Of a DNA stretch of 64,000 nt, positions 58,764 to 64,000 are shown one piece after another. Each line of letters begins with the position of its first letter. The first letter of the stretch is position 1. Source of the stretch: Stichopus chloronotus (taxonomy: Eukaryota; Echinodermata; Holothuroidea; Aspidochirotida; Stichopodidae); contig CM037838.1 of the NCBI GenBank assembly GCA_021234535.1, positions 14,382,195 through 14,446,194 of the forward strand. Reading direction: 5' to 3'. The notes under the pieces were generated by a model. It did not search any database. It saw only the letters and a list, made by a program, of their open reading frames with translations, and had not been told where the DNA came from. Both the position numbers and the translations under genes were made by a program.

Positions 58764-59036
58764 TAGTTTTGTGATCGGTTAGTGAATATAAAGACAGATG
58801 TAAAAAGAAGGAAGACTGAAAAGTGTTCTCAATTAGAAATACTTACTTTCTCCAGTAACAAAGCTGATTAATATTTGATATAGAAATATCAACAGGATGA
58901 ACATTCTTTTCCACGAAACGTACATTTTGGGTATGATTTCGAACGAGCAATCTTAGTTGATAAGAAGTGATCTTGTGAATTTAATCCAGGTGTAGTTTGT
59001 TTGAGCTGTCATTAACTTGTGATCTTATCACTGTTG

Positions 59037-59975
59037 ATTAAAAATCTTAGAGGATGCAGCAATCTTCTGTTTATAGTGCAATATGAATTTATCGTTGTTC
59101 GTTTGTTCACCATAGAACAATGTAATGTTCCAGTAACTGATTTATTTACCAGACAAAAATCAATAGTTTATCAATTCTCTTTTCAGACCATTTTATAAAC
59201 TTATGATATGAGAATATTAAAGTATAATACAATGCAATTTACTATAATGTTTTCTATCGTTCAATACTTCTTTATACCATGTTTAAACTTCAACTACATC
59301 CAGACACTTAGCTATAGTCAGTAATTAAAAATGCGAGTCCCTCGATAAGTACATGGAGCATGTTGTCAAGTTCTCAGGATTGCAATATAAACACGAGGGC
59401 AATCCATGGAGTTGCATCTCATCAATATCGTTGTTTATCATTCGCTCTTTTACATGTACGTATTATAGTCGACGGAGAGTTTGATCGAACACCCAGCGCT
59501 TTACATCATACACAGTACCCAAATACACGTAGCTAGGCGCAGCACACTTGGCCATGGATGTGTGAGGAGCGCGCAAGTGTTTGCGCGTCAAAGTACATAG
59601 TCCCAGGCAGATCGCGTGTGCGTCAAAGTAATCCTTTCATTTCCTTTATTTTTGAAATCAGCGTGCTGCCACTGCGGGCATTTTGTAGTAGTTCTACGAG
59701 ACACGTCACAATCATTAATATAACTCAATTTCTTTTCCCAGCAAAACGTGCTTTAAACCACTCAATTCCTTAGCTAGTGTGTACAGGACATGTAACATTA
59801 AAGACATTCTGATTAGGGGTATGACCAAAGTATGAAAAGTGACATTGTCATTAGATATAATCGCTGAGTCCAAACATGGTTGTGCTATACTATATACTCT
59901 TCCGACCTATGACGGTGAACACTACATATCATAATCAGGTACCTAACGACGAAGTTTGAAGTTCATTAGACTTAC
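59037..59975. other. Junction region between genes D and E
   Basis: Homology to the gene C upstream flank runs to about 59,320 (ACTTAGCTA-AGTCA shared with 49,738). Beyond that it breaks, and the E fragment begins at 59,976. In between lies the dispersed GAGGGCAATCCA motif (59,393) also seen at 2,603. E's missing FReD exons are not found here. This is the likely site of the rearrangement that removed them. Confidence 0.5.
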
Positions 59976-60691
59976 TGTCTACAAGGAAATCTCGACACTC
60001 TTCCATTTCCAGCATTTCCAGTTTCTTTTGGACATTCTGGTTGCATACAAGAAGGTTGCAACAACTACTATAGACCATGTTTGTTGAAGGACACTGTAAT
60101 CTGGTTGTTTTTGGTAAGTTGGTGGTTCTTGATGAATTGGTTGTTGAACCTTCCATCTCGTTGGACTCCTTGGTATTGCCGATGTTATTTTCCTGCAGAA
60201 AAAAAAAGTTTGCTACTCCTAATTTGTCTGTGTCTGTGTGTCATATTTTAGCCATTGTGTAAAATATTGTGGAACAAAATACTTACTATGAGCACATGGG
60301 ATTGTATATATTTGGCCAATAAATTTTCTGTTGCCTTCTTCACAAAGACATTCAAGTAAGCAGTATTCAGAAAATAGAAGAAAAAGAACAAATAGATAAA
60401 TCACCAACAAAAAACTCTTCTTAACTTTATGGGAATAGGTTTTAAAGGTGCTTATTAACGTGGCATTTTCCTTGCTTTATTGCTCTCTTCTTTAGCCCTT
60501 TCATTGCTTATATGAAAAATGGAAAGGACAGAGAGAGTGAAAAAGGGAAATATGTAGGAAGTAATTACTAATGTATAATTTTCCGAATTTGAAATTGTCG
60601 ACTATATATGACCCTCAGACAGAAAGCTGATCAACTTAAGGTCAGTAAGCATCAAAACCATAAACATTCCTCTCAGTGTTTCCATGTACAT
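59976..60691 (-). pseudogene. Gene E: 5' fragment of a B-type TIL-FReD gene
   Basis: Only exons 1-3 remain. Exon 1 (60,610-60,691) starts MYMETLRGMFMVLML, closely matching gene B, but its donor GT has become AT (TC|ATATAT where B has TC|GTAAGT). Exon 2 (60,287 to about 60,346) reads LCEEGNRKFIGQIYTIPC; a Cys is replaced by Phe-Ile and no AG acceptor is found at the expected border. Exon 3 (59,976-60,192) has the Thr-rich linker (TTNSSRTTNLPKTTRLQC) and the start of TIL (NMVYSSC), then deletions remove most of the module; a GTAAG donor survives. No FReD exons follow. It is non-functional as a family member. Confidence 0.8.
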
Positions 60692-60788
60692 TTTTAGGCT
60701 CAAAACCACACGTTTTTGGACGTCTTAACACGTACCTAGCAGATTTCTCTTTAAGTGTAGTTCGTTTGAGCAGTTATTAAATTGCAAC

Positions 60789-63665
60789 CCATAAAATCTC
60801 ACCTGACACAACAATCTAAAGTAGTCTGTACAATATGGAATAAAACTTGTTCGATTGACTATTGTTCCCAATTGTTTACGATAAAAAAGGCACTCTTGTA
60901 GACAATGATATACTGATAAGGAAAAAATAAAAAGGATATTCCATTGTCTATTTGAAAGTTAATATCGTATAAGATTGATTTTATTGAAGATGTATTTCGC
61001 TTCTATCAGTTCTTCATAAAATGCCGTTCGCAATAATAAAAGTATATCTTTTAATACTTTGCTGTTGTCATTTCAATGCCCTACGTCTAAACAAAGATTG
61101 GGAAGGACACCATCACTCGTCTAGGTAAGCAGCACTTTAGATGTACATTTAAACTATGGTGACCAAATTGAAGGTGTGTTGTTTTGCAGTTAATTGCAGA
61201 TACACGCATGTTAAAACTCCCACAAGTCATTTTATAGATTTCTAAAAGACAAACAATGACAGTGTGATTTTTGCAAGGCAAATTATGCATTAATGAGGGT
61301 TTTTCCTACAGGTTGTGCATAAAATTTATATAATTTACCAGCCAACGAAATGAGGGCTCACTTCCCTTCAGCTCTTTTGATATGACTGTCGTACGAAACG
61401 ACCTATCACTCTAAATATATCATTCCACGTTACCACAACAAAATAAAAGCAAAACAACTAAGTTGTTCAACCATCGTTTACAGAACCCTCACAATGAGAT
61501 TTCTTCTCACTACTAAACGAAGTCAGACCACTTATTCCAACGAAGTCAACACAAATTCAAACGCTGGAAAGGTAAACCATAAAATGATGGAAAATCACGG
61601 GACACAGCTCCCGGCGTAACCTCAAAATAGGGTAGCAGCGACCTTCTGGATAGCGTGAAGACACAATTAAGCACTTATGCAGATTTCAAGGAAGTTGTTT
61701 ACAGCGTAGTGACATAAGTCCCCTACGTCTGCTTATTGCATACTGTGAGAATACCCGATCATCATTTCTGCGACCCAAACAACTCTGCCTATTACGTAGA
61801 CTCCTACTTTGCCTTGGTTGCGGGAACACGCAGTTACCCTAAATACCACACCACGGTACACCGAACACATCTATTGTACTCATGCCGAGTAAATATGTGA
61901 ATAAGTTATATGAGAAGTGCAGGCATTTGCTATGCTAGCAATACTACAGAGCATACACAGAAAAGTTAAGATTTATGTGGCATCACTACCTAGTAGCACT
62001 CATCTACGACCCAGTGACAAGGACGTCACTTCCGTTACACCGTCTATTATACAAAACTGAGCCAGTGTCATATCTTCCCCTCCCCATAATCTTCGGTCTC
62101 AACTTGTAATAAAATGTGGTGTACTTTATTTGTTTCAGATACCAAGCAAGAGTGTATATTTTGCTTTAGTGAAACTAAACCGACAACATCTTCAGAAATG
62201 CATTACAGATTTAACTATGAGAAAATGATGCGCAAGCATAAATTATCCAGTGCCATTATGATAGGAAAATACACATTAAAACTTTGCCGCTGAGGAAAAT
62301 TTGTTTCATTGCATTCCTTACGTAGCACAATATTGACTGGAGGAATAATGAATCAAGAAAACATGTAGTCCATAACTGGAAAATAGAGTCGCTTCGTAAA
62401 TGTCTAATGTCATGTGATTTAACAAAAATATACCCCCATATTTCAGTTTCTATTGTCACTCTCGAGTCTGATGATCCTAGATATATGATGATTATATATT
62501 TTCAATCATGCAACACCAGCCATGGCACCCAAAGGTATGAAAAAAAAAATGAGTTACAGAGAACCACCTATTACGTTCATATTTTGTGTTCTTAAACGTT
62601 ATGATGTTCATGGCTGTCTCAGTGCGTGTGTATGCATGACTTTTGAAAAACGGTTGCACTTAGAATATGCCTCAGAGCATAGTCATGCGATGTCACGTGT
62701 GCACCATAAACAATTTGAATGGTAAGTTAGGTAACCATTCATCATTAATAGTTTTAATAAATTCTTAATTATTCAGTTTCTTTAGTTTAAGGTTTTTTAT
62801 TGATTGAATATATTTCCCCACTGATTAACATGGGTGGCAATTTGAATTTTTTTTTTAATTGAAATGCAACTCAAGTGGTAGGAACTGGAATTTTTCATTT
62901 TCTATGACCGTGTAAATTTCATCTGTAAGTATTCTTTATTCTATAAAATGCACGTTGGAGGATTAACATTTCAAATAATGACGGTATTTGTCTTCTGCAA
63001 GATTCAAGTCTCATAAAGAGGTCAACAGTGCGGGCTCCCTCTCCACTCTCAAAAATGATAAGTCAGTTTTATATGTCATTCAAATGTTAAAAATACATCA
63101 AATTGGTGTAAGTTGTCAGTTCTATTTAATCAAACAATTACAAACTGCAAAATTGTAAGTACTTGAAATTTGATATGCCAGAGATATATACATTTATTCG
63201 GAATTTTCGGTTCCCCTGGAACCTTCTTCAGCGAAATCAAACAGAATAGTGAGTAACTTTAATCATTAGTTGATAAATACATAAGACAAACAATGCACAA
63301 GGAGATACCGAAAAAAAATGAACAGGCTTCAAGCATTTGATGAAACGTGAAAAGACTAAGAAGACCGAGGTCTTTGTTGAGTCCAGTGAGGTGTGTTTGA
63401 AGTTTCATTATCCACATTATTTCCCCTCGCTTACGGCTTTCTGTACAGGCAATGTTGCCAGCTACCAGAGTTACTTTAACACTAATAATGGAGTGATGAT
63501 TTGATTATAGTGTTGAACCATTGGATATCCGTTAGCATTGTCAGGAACGGACTTTTTGTGATTTTCAAATCGGAGACGAAACGAAGTAAAAAATCAAGAC
63601 CTCCTCCCCTACAAAACATGCATTGGTAAGGGTAAAGCAACCTCGAAGTGTTTGGTATAAGCTCG
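60789..63665. other. Gene-poor right flank
   Basis: Upstream flank of fragment E, with counterparts of other array flanks: AATTTGAATGGTAAGTTAGG near 62,710 (cf. 37,310 and 28,468) and CAAACAATTACAAACTG at 63,132 (cf. 50,390 and 29,270). No gene is supported. At about 63,180-63,480 the minus strand reads a partly open frame beside the GIY-YIG remnant, including a GGTTCCAGGGGAACCG near-palindrome (63,207-63,222, plus sense), possibly part of the same element but unproven. Confidence 0.45.
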
Positions 63666-63668
63666 GTG

Positions 63669-63960
63669 ATTTACAAAGCTACTCTGAAGTCAAATAATAC
63701 TAATAAATCGTACACAGATCTGGTGGGCGGCCAGTTCAAACTAAGATATAACGACCACACTAAATCCTTTGGGAATAAGTGTTACGGAAATGAGACAGAA
63801 TTATCTAAGAACATGTAGGGTCTACAGGACGAAAACACAGCTTACTCTATCGACTGTGATACTATTAGAAAATCCAATACCTACAGACGGGATTCTGGCA
63901 CGGTAACTTATGTTTAGATGAGAAACTAGAAATCCCCCACTCGATCAACAAGTAGGCGCA
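63669..63960 (+). mobile_element. Decayed GIY-YIG endonuclease fragment (Penelope-like element)
   Basis: Translation from 63,669 gives IYKATLKSNNTNKSYTDLVG, then QFKLRYNDHTKSFGNKCYGN and ETELSKNM, a TAG stop, GLQDENTAYSID and RKSNTYRRDSGT. A shifted frame at about 63,903 continues NLCLDEKLEIPHSINK. This order (FK-RY-NHTKSF, ETELSK, then CxLC-x-EK) is the signature I associate with GIY-YIG endonuclease domains of Penelope-like retroelements. A stop and a frameshift show decay. The RT part, if present, would lie outside or be lost. It runs close to the window edge. Confidence 0.6.
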
Positions 63961-64000
63961 CTGAGTTAATCTCTACTTGACGTCACTCGACCAACAAGTC

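Larger units (their letters stand above)
54291..58925 (-). pseudogene. Gene D: TIL + FReD pseudogene
   Basis: Exons by homology: 58847-58925, 58581-58661, 58194-58431, 55832-56062, 54911-55175, 54291-54535, all with GT-AG borders. The signal peptide is intact (start MYVSWKRMFILLIF). The TIL exon has an extra base near 58,362, turning YSSCDC into a frame with an immediate stop, and another extra base near 58,200 before the donor. In the first FReD exon the conserved Asp-Cys is Gly-stop (TGA at 55,949-55,951), with an in-frame 3-base loss next to it. The last two exons remain fully open (VIQRRVDGTVNF, DSDNDQVKE, CATTNGAGWWYS), with a Cys in place of Gly in NQCRHELR. Three disabling lesions in separate exons make loss of function likely. 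Open downstream exons suggest the loss is recent or still under gene conversion. Confidence 0.82.

Overview
The window looks like AT-rich nuclear DNA of a metazoan. Genes are split into small exons with GT-AG introns, non-LTR retrotransposons and microsatellites are abundant, and nothing looks prokaryotic. The coding content is a gene family joining a TIL (trypsin-inhibitor-like) cysteine-rich module to a C-terminal fibrinogen-related domain (FReD). FReDs of this style are familiar from echinoderms, sea cucumbers in particular, so a holothurian or related deuterostome is my best guess. That is inference from remembered family features, not a search.

Layout. 1-9.5 kb: no convincing gene; a foldback-like repeat (~3.7 kb) and a fossil reverse-transcriptase fragment (~6.8 kb). 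9.5-61 kb: a tandem array of five related genes, all on the minus strand, called A to E here. A (9,995-27,552) and B (32,253-36,703) read as intact six-exon genes of 379 and 397 codons. C (45,759-49,330) has complete FReD exons but a one-base loss just after the start codon and a one-base gain in the linker. D (54,291-58,925) carries a nonsense codon at a conserved FReD cysteine plus frameshifts. E (59,976-60,691) keeps only decayed 5' exons. A, C and D form one subtype and B and E another. Flanking DNA is also duplicated, so whole gene blocks were copied.

Intron 3 of gene A has grown to about 15.3 kb, against 1.2-2.1 kb in its paralogs. It holds three L1/Tx1-like LINE copies on the minus strand and two plus-strand pieces of an R4/Dong-like element (RT plus restriction-like endonuclease) set in TAA repeats. 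Decayed remnants of the R4-like element sit in the same intron of C and D. Paralog comparison gives empty sites for two further insertions: a ~665-bp TTAA-flanked MITE in D and a 5'-truncated LINE with a GATA tail downstream of C.

The intact genes should encode secreted proteins: signal peptide, short spacer, TIL plus a mucin/FCGBP-type E-like cysteine module, then a FReD with a plausible calcium site. Paralogs differ most in the loop beside the FReD ligand pocket, which fits a diversifying recognition-lectin family (inference). 61-64 kb is gene-poor and ends in a decayed GIY-YIG endonuclease fragment of a Penelope-like element.
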